Shown piece after piece: positions 1 through 11,563 of a DNA stretch of 64,000 nt (position 1 is its first letter; every line of letters starts with the position of its first letter). Made by a program: the position numbers and the translations under genes. Source of the DNA: Candidula unifasciata (Eukaryota; Mollusca; Gastropoda; Stylommatophora; Geomitridae); the NCBI GenBank assembly GCA_905116865.2, contig CAJHNH020006667.1, forward strand, positions 574,012-638,011. Reading direction: 5' to 3'. A model generated the notes under the pieces. It ran no database searches, was not told the origin of the DNA, and was given only the letters and a program-made list of their open reading frames with translations.

Positions 1-350
1 AGGTTATAATTGTGACCAGGTTATGTGCGCCATATAAAATGGCTTAGCATTGCACGACACCAAGAGCCCTGGGAAGGACTTCTGTAAGGTTGATCAAGAG
101 AAACAGACCCAAATACTGTTCCCGACCGGCGACGAAGTCGTCTACTGGCGAGCCAGTAGGCCACCCAGTCAGCGTTGTGGAGTTTAGGCACACCTACATC
201 AAAGTAATGTCCACGCACATGATACCCTCATCCATTCTGTTGAATTAGCTAGTCAGAAGTACGTAGCTGGTCCAACCATTTCTCAATACAGACTCCGAGT
301 CTGTCAGCGAAAACAGGGATGTGACACAACGTGTGTATGTTATCCACTTT

Positions 351-580
351 TGTAGCCGTAGTGTAGCGGCTAGATGCTCACCTGCGGATCTGAATGTCGT
401 GGGTTCAGATCCTGACGGAGCTGGACGTTTAAAAAAAATAATCTTAGCTCCGAGCCCAATTCGAAGCGGTCGGCGGGATGTAACAGCTTACTTCATTGAG
501 TACTAATTGATATAAATAAAATGGGTCTAACCCTATATGCCCAATACGTTGAAAGGCTTAGAAGGCCCCTTTACATACTA
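351..580 (+). mobile_element. SINE-A copy, near full length
   Basis: tRNA-derived SINE. The head has an A-box-like stretch (tagtgtagcggctagatgct) and a B-box-like gggttcagatcc. A T/A-rich linker after the 'gagctggac' junction leads to the body, ending in 'cccaatacg...aggcccctttac'. The same body recurs about fifteen times in the window. The middle of the body (proline-like 'ccagccttaaagg' segment) is degraded here. Confidence 0.8.
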
Positions 581-1439
581 TACTATCAATTCTTCTATCA
601 ATTTAAAATTAAAAATCTAACCAAAGTATTTCTGGATCCCAGACTGTGCAACGGAATTCGTACACTGCGCAGAGATTCTTCAGGTTCAGGCTTGAGTTAG
701 AAGTAGAACGGAGCACTTATGGGATACACCCGTGTAAATTGATGTTGATCCGTTAGGTAAACTAATAAACCAATTGGCTAATGAAATAGGTGGGTGGAAA
801 TATTCAATGTCAGTCCTCGATCAGGCAGTCTATAGCAGTCGTATACAACCGCTTCAGGTCGCCTCTTCCCCTTTCCACCCCCCTCCCCCCCACGCCTTGG
901 ATAGATTAGTCGACTCATCGATATCAAGGCACACTGATGTAAAAGTGCTCCTTTCTACTCCTAACTCAAGCCCGGGTCTGAAGACCCTAAGCGCAGTGCA
1001 CGAACTCCGTTGCATCAGCGAGGATCCTGAAACACTTAGGGAGAAAAGGGGGGGGGGGTGTTAGATTTATAACTCCAAATTTTGCCCGGGCAGTGACATT
1101 AGGCTACTCATTTCAATTTCCAACTGCCAAAGTATTTTTTACGCGCACAACAATACACACAGACGTTCGATATTTCTACCCAGAGAAAAGGGGAAGTTAC
1201 TAGAAGTCCACGTAAAAAAAAAGTCACAGCATTCTTTTGAACCCGAGACCTCCAGCACGCATATGACAAGACCCCCATCAATGAGTATCTGGCAAGATTC
1301 CACCCTCCCACACCGACAAAACCAAATGTGATTAAACAGAGCATGGCAAAAGATTCCGCAACAAGAGAAACAGACAGTAGGGAGACACGTTTTTGGTCAG
1401 AATGTGTTCTTAAAGTGTAATGAAATGCCTTTGTTATCA
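581..1439. other. No recognisable gene
   Basis: Unique-looking sequence with C-rich (880-895) and G-rich (1049-1060) runs. Open frames at 774-1064 (+) and 1108-1440 (-) show no recognisable domain or homology to other parts of the window, and I do not support them as genes. Confidence 0.5.
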
Positions 1440-1710
1440 TCTTAGTTAAATTTTAACTGTAGATATTCAAACTGCTTATAAAAACAACATAAATTTTTTT
1501 TAGTTTTATAAATAGTTAAATTTTTTAAAATTATTTTATTGATAATTGAATGCAAAAAAAAAAAAAAAAAAAAAATTAAAATAATATAATGAATAATTAA
1601 CATTTAAATGCACTCAATTTCAAAACATCTTAAAGCCCCCTCCGCTTAAAACCTCATCGCGCCCCCCACACCACATTTAGGCGCCCACACCCCAGGTTGG
1701 GAACCCCTAA
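1440..1710 (-). mobile_element. Possible hAT-type MITE end
   Basis: Very AT-rich stretch with an A-run (about 1553-1575), ending at about 1694-1707 in ggttgggaacccct. Its reverse complement aggggttcccaacc resembles hAT terminal inverted repeats (CAGGGGTTCCCAACC type). No matching left end or 8-bp duplication was found, so this is a terminal fragment at best. Confidence 0.4.
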
Positions 1711-2320
1711 TCTATAGGTACATTAGTTAAATCTCAGATTGCCAGTTTGTCTTTTTTGTCATCTCCCTTATCACGTTCCACGCCGGTCTGCACTGGTGGT
1801 TTTTCTGCTCCCTGTGTTCCTAAGAAGTTCGAAAGCTAGTAGTCGTCTGTCCCGGCATTTTAAAATCTTCTAGTCTGTCTCAAGTATATCCTTAATCTTC
1901 ACGCTTGTCACAAAGTTCTGCTTCTTGTAATGTTTTCGGTGCGCGAAATATTTCATTTCCTAATACACAATCTTTGGTAATTTGCTTTTAGTAGTGCTTG
2001 GATAGTAACAGTCTGAGAGATTACTACATCAAAGGAACATCCAAGTACTAATTCACAAAGATCATTGATTTTCCGAATCAAGATAAGACGGCCATCATTG
2101 CGTAAATTGTTGATCTCGTTAAGAAACAAGACAATCTAGAGAATGTTAATAATCGGGAAGGTCATGAAAGAGGTAAACAAGGAGAAAAGACAAATGGCAG
2201 AATGCGACGGAAGATGAGTGCGGTGCAAAATGTACACAGAGGGCACATTTTGGAGGTGCATTTCTGCTTAAGCAGTTCTGAACTGAATACAATAAAAAAC
2301 CTGTCTGTGCATTTTATACG

Positions 2321-2322
<2 letters not shown>
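1711..2322. other. No recognisable gene
   Basis: Nothing supportable seen on either strand. Confidence 0.5.
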
Positions 2323-2354
<32 letters not shown>

Positions 2355-2500
2355 TGCACGCACGCACACAAACACACCATACACACTCATGTACACGCAC
2401 ACATACACCACGCACACATACAAACACTCATCTTCACATGCGCGCGTATACACATACATACATACTCGCGCGCACGCACACAAAAATCAAATTTTTATGG
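2318..2500 (+). repeat. (CA)n microsatellite, interrupted
   Basis: A short (CG)n run leads into pure CA (about 2329-2355), then degenerate CA/CATA repeats to about 2500. Open frames read through it are low-complexity artefacts. Confidence 0.9.
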
Positions 2501-2869
2501 TCCCAAATTAATATTGAACCGCCTCCTGTATAAAATTGCTGACCGTATTCAATTAAAACACAAACCGGGCATTGAGATGACAACATCTAGACAGACACAG
2601 ATTATGAAATATTCTGTATTGACGAAGAAGGGAGACGATTTCAACGGATCTTGGCATTAGTCTGAAGTGCCAGGCCCCACACAGACAATTAGCTAGACAC
2701 ACGCAATGGGAAGTGGTCGGGGCTATTAAAATTTAGGTTAGATCCCCTGTCGACAAATCCTAAACTGGATGTGAAGTAATGTCCTGGGAAGAAACGACGG
2801 CCTGCCCGATATTGAACACATCATCTACAAAATGCCAATACATTTTTGAGCTTAGCATCATGTGTCTCG

Positions 2870-3074
2870 TCGGCTCTGTGGCTAAGTCGATGCGAACGCT
2901 TCGTAATGCCGAGATGCTGGGCTCAAACCCAGCTGCAGGTCATGCGCCTCGCGTTGGTTTTGACAGTGGTCTCAAGAAAGCCGATCGTCCAAAAAGCAAT
3001 GGCAAACTACTGGACGTAAATTTGCCTAGAAAAACAACACAACATGTTGGTGTTGGTTCTGCAACGTCCTGATC
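2870..3074 (+). mobile_element. SINE-D copy
   Basis: tRNA-derived SINE with A-box-like tggctaagtcgatgcg and B-box-like gggctcaaaccc, followed by a ~130-bp body ending 'ggttctgcaacgtcctg'. A second copy at 37106-37312 aligns along its whole length, which defines both ends. Confidence 0.8.
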
Positions 3075-3149
3075 CTACGCAACTAACCATCATGTGTCTT
3101 ACTTGCGATCGACATAGAAACAGTTCCTTGTTGTTGTTTTTTTCCCCCA

Positions 3150-3350
3150 ACTGGGAGCTAGGAGCTGCTAAAGCTATTTAACTAGTCATTTGCCTGTCGA
3201 TTTCAGTGTCATGGGTTCGAATTCACATAAAGTTTTTTATTATTATTATTTTTTAATGTAAGATGATTTCCAGGTTGACCCAGCTTAAAGTCACTGCCGG
3301 GAAATTTCTTGGAAAGTAAAGTCAAAGGCTGGGGTGGTAACCATATCGCA
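3150..3350 (+). mobile_element. SINE-A-like copy with a different head
   Basis: A tRNA-like head with B-box-like gggttcgaattc (about 3215) is joined through a TTATTATT linker to a degraded SINE-A body ('ccaggttgacccagctt', 'ggaaagtaaagtc'). Its head differs from the main SINE-A head. Confidence 0.5.
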
Positions 3351-3388
3351 ACACGGAAGGATGAATCAAGTACATAAATATTAATCTA

Positions 3389-3760
3389 GCGTAGTAGTCG
3401 CCAACATGGGGGGGGGGGGGGGGGGGGTGTCAGGAGCTGTCCTCTGGTTAAAAGGAAGGGGGGGGGGGGCGGTCGTCTGAAGAGGTTTCATGGGGAAGGA
3501 AGGGGGTCAAGCAATTTTGTATTTGTAATAATCAGTTATATTTATTTTTTCAAAATTATTTATAAATAATATTATAAAAAGTTAAAATACAAAAAATAAA
3601 AAAACTTTTTATGTAACAAAAGCTAAGGACATTCATTTTTTTGTTTGTTTTCATAAGCAGTTTGTATATCTAATTTTACAAATATAATCAGTAAAATAAC
3701 ATACGTATTTAAAAATTAGAAACATATTCTGAGAAAAACGTATCTCCCATACTGTCTGTT
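3389..3760 (+). mobile_element. Possible hAT-type MITE fragment with poly-G
   Basis: Starts 'agtagtcgccaacatggg', resembling a hAT terminus. A 20-base G run (3408-3427) and a second G run near 3460 follow, then a long AT-rich interior like that at 1480-1560. No second terminus seen. Confidence 0.3.
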
Positions 3761-3825
3761 TCACTTGTAGTGGAATCTATTGACTTCCTTAAAAAAAAAA
3801 AAAAAATGTTATGTTTATCGGGTTG

Positions 3826-4995
3826 GGTGCCATATACTCGAGTGGGTGTGGGGGGTCTTATACGATACTAAGGGGAGGGGCGTTGGGTTCTTGCCATATA
3901 CTCAATGTCGGCTTGGGGTGTCTTGCCATATACTCACGGACAGCGTGGATGTCTTGCCATATACTCATTGAGGGCGTGGGGGTCTTGCCATATACTCATG
4001 GAGGGCGTGGGGGTCTTGCCATATACTCACGGACGGCGTGGATGTCTTGCCATATACTCATTGAGGGCGTGGGGGTCTTGCCATATACTCACGGACGGCG
4101 TGGATGTCTTGCCATATACTCATGGAGGGCGTGGGGGTCTTGCCATATACTCATGGAGGGCGTGGGGGTCTTGCCATATACTCATGGAGGGCGTGAGGGT
4201 CTTGCCATATACTCATGGAGGGCGTGGGGGTCTTGCCATATACTCATGGAGGGCGTGGGGGTCTTGCCATATACTCATGGAGGGCGTGGGGGTCTTGCCA
4301 TATACTCATGGAGGGCGTGGGGGTCTTGCCATATACTCATGGAGGGCGTGGGGGTCTTGCCATATACTCATGGAGGGCGTGGGGGTCTTGCCATATACTC
4401 AAGGTCGGCGTGGGGTGTCTTGCCATATACTTACGGATGGCGTGGGGGTCTAGTCATAAACTCAAAGAGAGCGTGGGGGGGGGGAGGGGTGATCTTGCCA
4501 TGTACTCAAAGAGGAGGGTGTGGGGGTCTAGCCATATACTCAAGCAGGGCTGGGGGGGGGGGGGGAGGGTCTTGCCATATAATCATGGAGGACATGGGGT
4601 TCTTGCCATATACTCATGGAGGACATGGGAGTCTTGCCATATACTCATGGAGGGCATGAGGGTCTTGCCATATACTCATGGAGGGCATGAGGGTCTTGCC
4701 ATATACTCATGGAGGGCATGGGAGTCTTGCCATATACTGATGGAGGGCATGGGGGTCTTGCCATATACTCAAGGAGGGCGTAGGGGTCTTGCCATATACT
4801 CAAGGAGGGCGTAGGGGTCTTGCCATATACTTAAGGAGGTCTTGCAGGTCTTGCTATATACTCAAGAAAGAGAGCTTGGTGGTCTTGCCATATACTCAAG
4901 TAGGGCGTAAAGGATGGGGGGGGGGGGGGGGTCTTGCTATATACTCATGGATGGCGGGGGGGGGGGGGGGGATTCTTGCCATATACTCAAGGGGG
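3826..4995 (+). repeat. 31-bp minisatellite, about 37 units
   Basis: The unit is a 20-base 'gtcttgccatatactcatgg' followed by 'agggcgtgggg'. Exact 31-base spacing is visible (for example units at 3982 and 4013). The centre (about 4100-4390) is most homogeneous. Flanks diverge and contain expanded G runs (near 4475, 4550, 4918, 4957). Because 31 is not a multiple of three and the unit lacks stops, long open frames run through it in all three frames; none looks coding. Confidence 0.95.
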
Positions 4996-5640
4996 CGCGA
5001 CCTGAAAAAGATTGAAGACGACTAGTCTAGCATCACATGGAAAGAGTTCCATCTATGTGAGAGGAGTCGTTTGGCTTTTCTTCTTCTTCTTCTCCTTTTT
5101 ATTAAATTTTGTTTTCTAAATGAATTTTTTCCTAAGGACCATGAAGTGAATATTTCTGATTTCTGATGAAATAATTTCACGCAAATAATGTAGGTCTTTT
5201 AAAAATATGTTGTAATTCAATTAACACTCAATTATATATATATATATATCTGAACACATATTGTTGAAAACATAAACTATGTCTCGATAGGTTCTAAACT
5301 TCTCGGAAAACAAGTAATATATTTTATAATAGTAGGTCTACATTATTATTACGCATAATAAAATTTAAAATAGACACGTTGTTTTTGATCGTGGCAATTG
5401 TTTGCTCCTGACAGTCAGTTTGCGTTGCATTTTCCTCTATTTATAGACTGAAAGAATATAGTCCTGTCGCCCAGCTACTGAGTTGAGTGCATGGCGCGAC
5501 ACCTTGAGCTGAGGATGTCATTTGGAATCGTTCTCAGCTGTGACATACATGGTGTTGTAAACTTTAGATTCAGAAAATGGCGAGTCGCCTGTTGCATAGA
5601 ACGGGTGGTGCCTTGTGAGATAAACATTAATCGCCGGAGC
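4996..5640. other. No recognisable gene; AT-rich
   Basis: Contains TTC repeats near 5080 and a short (TA)n near 5233. Nothing else supportable. Confidence 0.5.
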
Positions 5641-5719
5641 AACCACTGACCTGTGTTCCATTCAATGATGAACTGCATTTTAGAATCGGACTGTTTGTAT
5701 TAGCACTTCTGATAGCTGC

Positions 5720-5890
5720 CTTGTGCTTTTAATGCACGTGTATTCTAGCGGATATGCTGAGACTGCAGTCTGCGGCAATTTTTCGACAAGGGACTGTGGA
5801 CTTCTGTGGACTTCATGCGTTTTTCGTTGGAAGCGGAGCAACACTGCGGTGACCCTTTTGTTAAGAGGCTAAAACCGAGAATACCAAGAT
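5720..5890 (+). repeat. Dispersed motif, copy 1 (gagcaa...gaccc family)
   Basis: 'atatgctgagact...acaagggactgtg...tttttcgttgg...gcggagcaa' is recognisably the same as the minus strand at 55195-55330. Shorter parts recur at 9108-9170 and 10345-10400 (minus). Nature unknown; probably part of a transposon. Confidence 0.55.
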
Positions 5891-5997
5891 TAAATATAAT
5901 ATTAATGTGTGTTTGGCTAGTATTACTTTTTTTTTCCTATTTATTATTGAAGTCGGGCACAGCTGATACACATACATACACATCCACAGAGGTAACC

Positions 5998-6172
5998 TGG
6001 CTGACTGACGTGTCATTCACCAGTAGATCCCACCGAGCGATTAACACCCGGTGATTCAAAGTGCAACCATTCGGATGAGGAGCACCCGGGAGCAGATGAC
6101 AGAAACCCTGTTCAACCAGTAGGATTATTATAATTAGAGCCCCCGACCACAACTGGGGTGATGCTTCAAAGA
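5998..6172 (-). mobile_element. Repeat C copy 1 (LINE 3' tail module)
   Basis: Reads in reverse from a 'gactgact' microsatellite end through 'gatcccacc', 'gattaacacccggtga' and 'cggatgagga' to 'caactggggtgatgcttcaaa'. The same order is seen in six other places. The central 'ggccat...' part is shortened. No coding sequence is attached. Confidence 0.75.
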
Positions 6173-6249
6173 AAAAAAAAAAACCTGTTTGCTTTCCACA
6201 TGGGGACGGACTTGTGATAATAAAAACTGGGAATTAGTAGCAGTACTAC

Positions 6250-6462
6250 TTTTACCCCACCAGGACATCACAGAAGCGATAAACACCCAGATGACACAAA
6301 GTGCCACTATGCGGATGAGGATCACCTGTGGAGAGGTCCCGGAAATTGTGTTAAGCCTTTAGGCCATATTAATGGCCGGGCTATTTTGCGGCCCCTAGCA
6401 AGAGCCAGGGTAGAGATTCAAAATAACGAAAAATTGCATCCCACAAGGGAATGACTAAGGTA
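6250..6462 (-). mobile_element. Repeat C copy 2
   Basis: Nearly complete repeat C in reverse, from 'ccccaccaggacatcac' through 'cggatgaggatcacc' and 'gcggcccctagcaagagcc' to 'aacgaaaaattgcatcccac'. It lies only ~75 bp from copy 1 in the same orientation. Confidence 0.8.
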
Positions 6463-7209
6463 TTAATTCTGGGCATGACGACATCTCAGTAGCTAGACAC
6501 TTGTCATCCGGTCCGAAAGCTCTAGTTTTACACACACATAAATTTGGTATACAAAGGGTATTCAACTGACGAGGAAAGGTCCTCAACTGGATTAGAACAC
6601 GATTTTTTCAAATTAGGGGATGACGCTTTAACTTCTTTGACACTCACGACTCAATCACCAATAGACAGATAATCATATGCCGGGGTGTGTAGGCGACAGA
6701 AGGTCTGGAACTAGCTATCAACAACAACGTAGGGCTCTGATCATAGGTTGGGATGTCCAAGGGAGATAATGAAGAGAATATCATTTTCTCCTAACAGTGT
6801 CATACGCCTGGCTGTCTACAACACAGAAGAAAGCGGAAATGGCCCGGGAACAGTGAGAAACATCTGGGTATGAAACATGTTTTTGTTTCAAACATAAAAA
6901 AGGGATGTTGTGTTAGGCACTATGAAAGAGGATATCCGGAAAGGCCTTTTTTTTAAAGACCTCTTCAATAATTCTCCTTATTTCCTCCGTGATTACACAT
7001 TCCAGTCGATTAAAGCTTCTGTTAGAATTCCTAATGAATATTTTATTGCCCTAGGACATGTATAATTAATGTTTCTGTCCTGCTGAAGAACGTGTGTATA
7101 GCCATTTCCGGTGTATCGTATTGGATAAGGACGAATTGACAATCGATTACCAGAGTGTAGAATAGTGAAACTAAGCCATTATCTAATTCAGCAATTTCAT
7201 ATGTATATG

Positions 7210-7257
<48 letters not shown>

Positions 7258-7953
7258 TACACTAACACACACATAGAGATAACACAGAGAAAACACGAGG
7301 GGGGGGGCGCTTCTTGCAAAGAGGCAACCATATTGATGTGTTTGTCTGTGTGTGTGTATATGTGTAAAGATAACACAGAGCTGGCTTCGGCACAAAGATC
7401 CACTGGAGCTGATCGAACGTGGATACTTTTTTACTTGTTAAAAAAAAAATTAATAAAACATAAAACATGATAAAAAACAAGAAAGGTAATTTTGATATCC
7501 GTAACAAGTTGGGGTGTATTGTTGTATGTTCAAAAGTCTAACTGTCATATCTAAAAACTACTTTTCGTTGAAAGAGATCTGCAGCTAATTAGAAAAGCTG
7601 AAAAAACAAAACGTCCAAGGGTATACTCTGTTGTATGCGTCCTCAAGATCAGTTGCTGCAGCGCATGTTTGAATGCCGGGATAAAAACCTTAATACACAT
7701 TATCGGCAAAAACTGCTGCATGGTAGGTCCACCTTTCTTTGTTTGAACAGTAATCTGTTGTGTGATACAACTCTGTCCACTTCACACTTTTTTAACCACC
7801 TTAACCAGCTTTTTTCTAAAACAGCCCACTTTTGAGACAATATAAATTTTCATATGCAGGATATTTCTAGGCTGTTTTTGTTTCTGATATGTTGCCATTT
7901 CTTTACATCACAACGCTTATCCGACCATGCTTCTTCCACTACATAATTCAAAC
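6463..7953. other. No recognisable gene
   Basis: Contains (TA)n at about 7215-7247 followed by CA repeats, and a G run near 7300. Open frames here are short and include microsatellite translation; none supported. Confidence 0.5.
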
Positions 7954-8255
7954 AAGGGGCCGTGTTAGCGCAGTGGTTAGGAAACTCGCTTTTAAATCAA
8001 GCTGCGACTCGCTGCAGCCCATGGCTGGTGTTCGAAACCGGGTGGTTCCCGGGGTTCACCCAGCCTCTAGGAAATGGGTACCAGAGTTGACACTCTGGGG
8101 TAAATGGAGAAACGTCGCTGTAGCTACGGAGTTGCATGCAGACGGCGACACAGGGGGACAATTTCTTATCAGCTGTCTGTACTGGTGGCAGAGCACTTTT
8201 GGTTCAAAATGTGTGCAGTGACGCTGGTTAACACCTTCCGACTTTTTTTTTACCT
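7954..8255 (+). mobile_element. SINE-E, tRNA-derived
   Basis: 'aggggccgtgttagcgcagt' followed by 'ggttagg' is an A-box region. 'ggtgttcgaaacc' at about 8031 is a B-box at tRNA-like spacing. A ~200-bp body follows and ends near a T-run (8243-8252). Only one copy is in this window, so its extent is judged from the tRNA-like head and the T-run. Confidence 0.6.
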
Positions 8256-8339
8256 TTTATAATTCCACCAAGGGGGTTGATGTAGCTTTTCTTTTTTTGT
8301 AGTTTTAAATCTGCGCTTATCCCGCCTTATTTTACCCAC

Positions 8340-8665
8340 GATATCATGTCATACGCTGTCATACTTGAAAGTCTGGACCTTTGGCTTTTGCGTCTTCGTT
8401 TCTCTAGCAATATGATGCATGGTTAGTGGTCGCTGCTATGGCACTCTAGGACACCCCATCTTCATCCAGAGATGGGTGAAGGAGAAACCAGAGCCAGGTC
8501 AATAACACTGTCCTCATCGTCTGGTCGAGTCGACTTACCATCCTTTGAGGCAGCCATTGTTTGTAGAAATCAGGTCGATGGTTTCAAGTGCAGTCTCAAG
8601 CACCTCCCCCTGTGTCTTGGATGAAATGTTTCCCCACGATCTGTCTTTCGCATTGAAATTCCTGA
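8340..8665 (-). mobile_element. LINE fragment: APE-type endonuclease C-half
   Basis: Reverse-strand translation gives NFNAKDRSWGN, then ETIDLISTNNGCLKGW, VIDLALVS and finally SSDH. These are the GDFNA-like, VIDL and SDH catalytic signatures of the apurinic/apyrimidinic-type endonuclease of Jockey/I-type LINEs. In-frame stops and the missing N-half show a dead fragment. It is not joined to an RT; the nearest RT of comparable type starts 4 kb away at 14.3 kb on the same strand. Confidence 0.75.
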
Positions 8666-9639
8666 GAAAATGACATTCCGCTCGTGAAATATTAGTTCAC
8701 TCAAGCACTACCATCTTGGGAATAAGTGTTTTCACAAATGGACTGGAGTCCAAGATTTCGTTACCATAGTTACTGAGTTTAGTGCTTAGTGCGGCACTGT
8801 GATTTGTGTTTTTAGTGTGGTATACTGTTCTTCTGTCTTCGTAACAGTTTGTCGTGAAATTGAGAAAACGACCGGTGATCGGTTTGCTTTCACACTGGTG
8901 ATGTGCTTAATGCAATAATTTTACTTGTGTACTGCTAGATTTTCCTGACTGACTACTTTCATTAACAACAAATTGCAATTCGTGCTTCCCACTCTTGGTG
9001 TTGGCTTATGTAGCGACTGGCTTATGTAGACTGTCTATGCTTGTTTCTCGGCTTTTCTAAGACGAATTGTTTGTTCACTACTTTTCACCTGGAAAAGTGA
9101 AATAAATTTGAATGGTTTTGACTGGCACAGGAACGGAGCAATTGTAGAGTAGCCGGTTCGCAACGAAGTTGAAAGATAGACTACATATTACCGGCCGCTT
9201 CAGTCTGATTGAAAATCTCAGATAATCCGTTCAACCGTGTAAAAATGACATACAGAGCGACCTTTGGTTACAGAGTAACCTGCAGTGCTGTCTGTGCGTA
9301 GGTAATGTTAAACCTAGGCAATATAAACTGAAAGCTGTCGCAACTGTAATTTTCAGTTTAAACACAACATTTTCTTCTTCATGTGTCTCAGCTTTCAATT
9401 TCTATATCACAGATGTAATCTATTTTGATTTCTTTATTCCAGTAGCAAACTATTTCTCTTTTTTTTTCTCTGCTCCGCTATTTCCTTATGAGAAAATTTA
9501 GGAAAGGCAAATTATCTGTCAGATTTCTGAAGACAGGCTCCCGTAATACTAGAAAACACAGATGTGGAAGAAAAGTGGCTGAAATTATGAATAAAATCGT
9601 TGTGTAAAATAGGTTTCGCAATTTCTCCAGCCTCATCAC
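8666..9639. other. Mostly no recognisable gene; short dispersed motif at 9108-9170
   Basis: 'actggcacaggaacggagca' at 9120-9139 starts a third copy of the motif also found at 5.8, 10.4 and 55.2 kb. The rest shows nothing. Confidence 0.45.
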
Positions 9640-9900
9640 CAGCCTCACAGATATTTACCAAAACGTGGGTGCCGAATATGGATCATCATCATGTTCTGAT
9701 AAGCAGAGGTTGTAATGTTTCACCATCTCCTATGATCACTACAATCACGGATCAGGTTAGTGTTATTGTCTCGCCGTTTCCATTTAGCCAAGCCCCAAGG
9801 TATTTATCGCTTTGCCTTCCTCAAACTCTTTTTCCATCCATCTTGCTAGTTGTTACCAGGTTCTTAAGGCCATTTGCTCTCATAAAATGTCTGAAAAATA
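9640..9900 (-). mobile_element. LINE-I fragment: RT thumb piece
   Basis: Reverse strand reads DKYLGAWLNGNGETIT near 9750-9815, preceded by a GKR-like stretch. This is the 'KYLG...' motif that follows the catalytic palm in RTE/CR1-like RTs. Strongly degenerate, about 250 bp only. It resembles the corresponding part of the LINE-I copy at 42.5 kb. Confidence 0.55.
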
Positions 9901-10249
9901 CAGTGTACTTCTGGTTTTTCTAATCAATTTACGACTTTAATATGTCTCAAGGAGGACTGCCTGCTTTATTATTCTATCATTCTGATATTTAACTGATAGG
10001 TCATGGATAATAATCAGAGATATTTACTGACTTTGTCAAGCACATGCCGCCTTCTAAGTTAAGGTTAGGAAGTATATATTATCAATGTTGTTTCTCACTG
10101 TTGGTTGTGAAGTTTACCTAACTGTTGTTCACCCCCCTCTCATGTTACCCGCTGACATGTATCGATGTCTACCTCTTGCTTACCTGCCGTCAGCATTTTC
10201 CGAAAGCATATTTTCAATAAGAAATCGCCCTCACGTAGCAGTCCTTTGC

Positions 10250-10400
10250 AGAATATCACTCATGACAGTCTGCATGAAATACACCTGGCGTCTCGCCAGC
10301 TCCCCAGCCTTGTGCACTTTACTTACTCTTAGTCGAGGTTTAACTTCACCGCAATCGGGTTTCCCCGTACTTGCTCCATTTCTGTGCCAGTGAAAATCAA
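10250..10400 (-). mobile_element. LINE-I C-terminus plus dispersed motif
   Basis: Reverse strand reads VHKAGELARRQVYFMQTVMS followed by DILQRTAT. It matches the 'AGELARDRVSFRQTVMRATF' end of LINE-I at 43.4 kb. Just upstream (10345-10400) is a copy of the 'ggcacag..atggagcaa..gaccc' dispersed motif. The thumb piece at 9.7 kb lies downstream in this orientation, so these are separate or rearranged pieces. Confidence 0.6.
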
Positions 10401-11024
10401 ATGAAATATCCCTTGCTGTCCTATCTGAAAGAAAAACTGGTGAACAGTTAGTCGTGGCTCAGTCCAGAAATATGCACACTTAGTAAATGCATATGGAATT
10501 TGACAGAGACGCCGAAGCCAACAGCAGCCACTAGAAATGCAGTCTCCAAAAAGATTTCTGAAGTGATACATAGAAGACCGAGAAAAGACTCATTGCTGAT
10601 TTACCAACTTTTCCATGAGACGCCTTTCCGTGTAGGTTTAAGCCTCATCAACTCACTACATCTCACCCCATCGCACTGACGCCCCCTTTCCCACCGCACT
10701 GACGCCCCCTTTCCCACCGCACTGCCCCTCACATACATGTCACCCACATATATATTTGTATCAACTCGCCAGGTCTTTATAATAAGGAACTGCTTCACTA
10801 GGTACTAGCATATGGGTCCAAACCACTAGTTTTGGTGCAATTAACATTTCCTGGCCAGCATAATCGGCACAGAGAAACAAGACCATGATTATAACCAATA
10901 ATGGTCGCAGCAGATTGCACGTGGTCGATTTTTGTTTTGTTTTTCATAAATGGATGGATAGATCCAAATTAAAAAGTTGAACTATGTATGAATAGAAATG
11001 ACAGTAGAGTTAGTAAGGGACTCT
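10401..11024. other. No recognisable gene; short 21-bp duplication
   Basis: At about 10675-10728, 'cgcactgacgccccctttcc' repeats about 2.5 times. Nothing else seen. Confidence 0.5.
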
Positions 11025-11563
11025 GTTTCACTATCATTTTTACGTTCAGTATGTTCATGGTAGTTTTGTGATTTCACTATCATTTTTACGTTCAGTATGT
11101 TCATGGTTGTTTTGTGATTTCACTATCATTTTTACGTTCAGTATGTTCATGGTTGTTTTGTGATTTCACTATCATTTTTACGTTCAGTATTTTCATGGTT
11201 GTTTTGTGATTTCACTATCATTTTTACGTTCAGTATGTTCATGGTTGTTTTGTGATTTCACTAGGCAACGTTGTATTCAGTATGTTCATGGCTGTTTTGT
11301 GATTTCACCTGGCAATGTTGTGTTCAGTATGTTCATGGCTGTTTTGTGATTTCACTATCATTTTTACTTTCAGTATGTTCATGGTTGTTTTGTGGTTTCA
11401 CCTGGCAATGTTGTGTTCAGTATGTTCATGGTTGTTTTGTGGTTTCACCTGGCAATGTTGTGTTCAGTATGTTCATAGTTGTTTTGTGGTTTCACCTGGC
11501 AATGTTGTGTTCAGTATGTTCATGGTTGTTTTGTGGCTTCACCTGGCAATGTTGTGTTCAGTA
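11025..11563 (+). repeat. 46/47-bp minisatellite with two unit types
   Basis: Each unit begins 'gtatgttcatggttgttttg'. Type 1 (46 bp) then has 'ctatcatttttacgttca'; type 2 (47 bp) has 'ctggcaatgttgtgttca'. About five type-1 units come first. Two units at about 11276-11320 (the first slightly diverged) are type 2, one type 1 follows, then type 2 to the end. About 11.5 units in all. Confidence 0.95.

Noticed and set aside
1108..1440. 110-residue minus-strand frame as a membrane protein gene
   Set aside because: Hydrophobic stretches but no homology, no second copy and no exon signals that I could support.
3811..4814. Long open frames (182-282 residues) in the 31-bp minisatellite
   Set aside because: The unit has no stop in any frame and is not a multiple of three; the peptide is a translation of the tandem DNA in rotating frame.
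3826..4995. CRISPR-like array
   Set aside because: Units are contiguous with no unique spacers; same for the 32-, 35-, 46/47- and 20-bp arrays. The window is eukaryotic.
9600..9923. Plus-strand 107-residue frame
   Set aside because: The opposite strand carries the LINE thumb motif, so this is a shadow frame.
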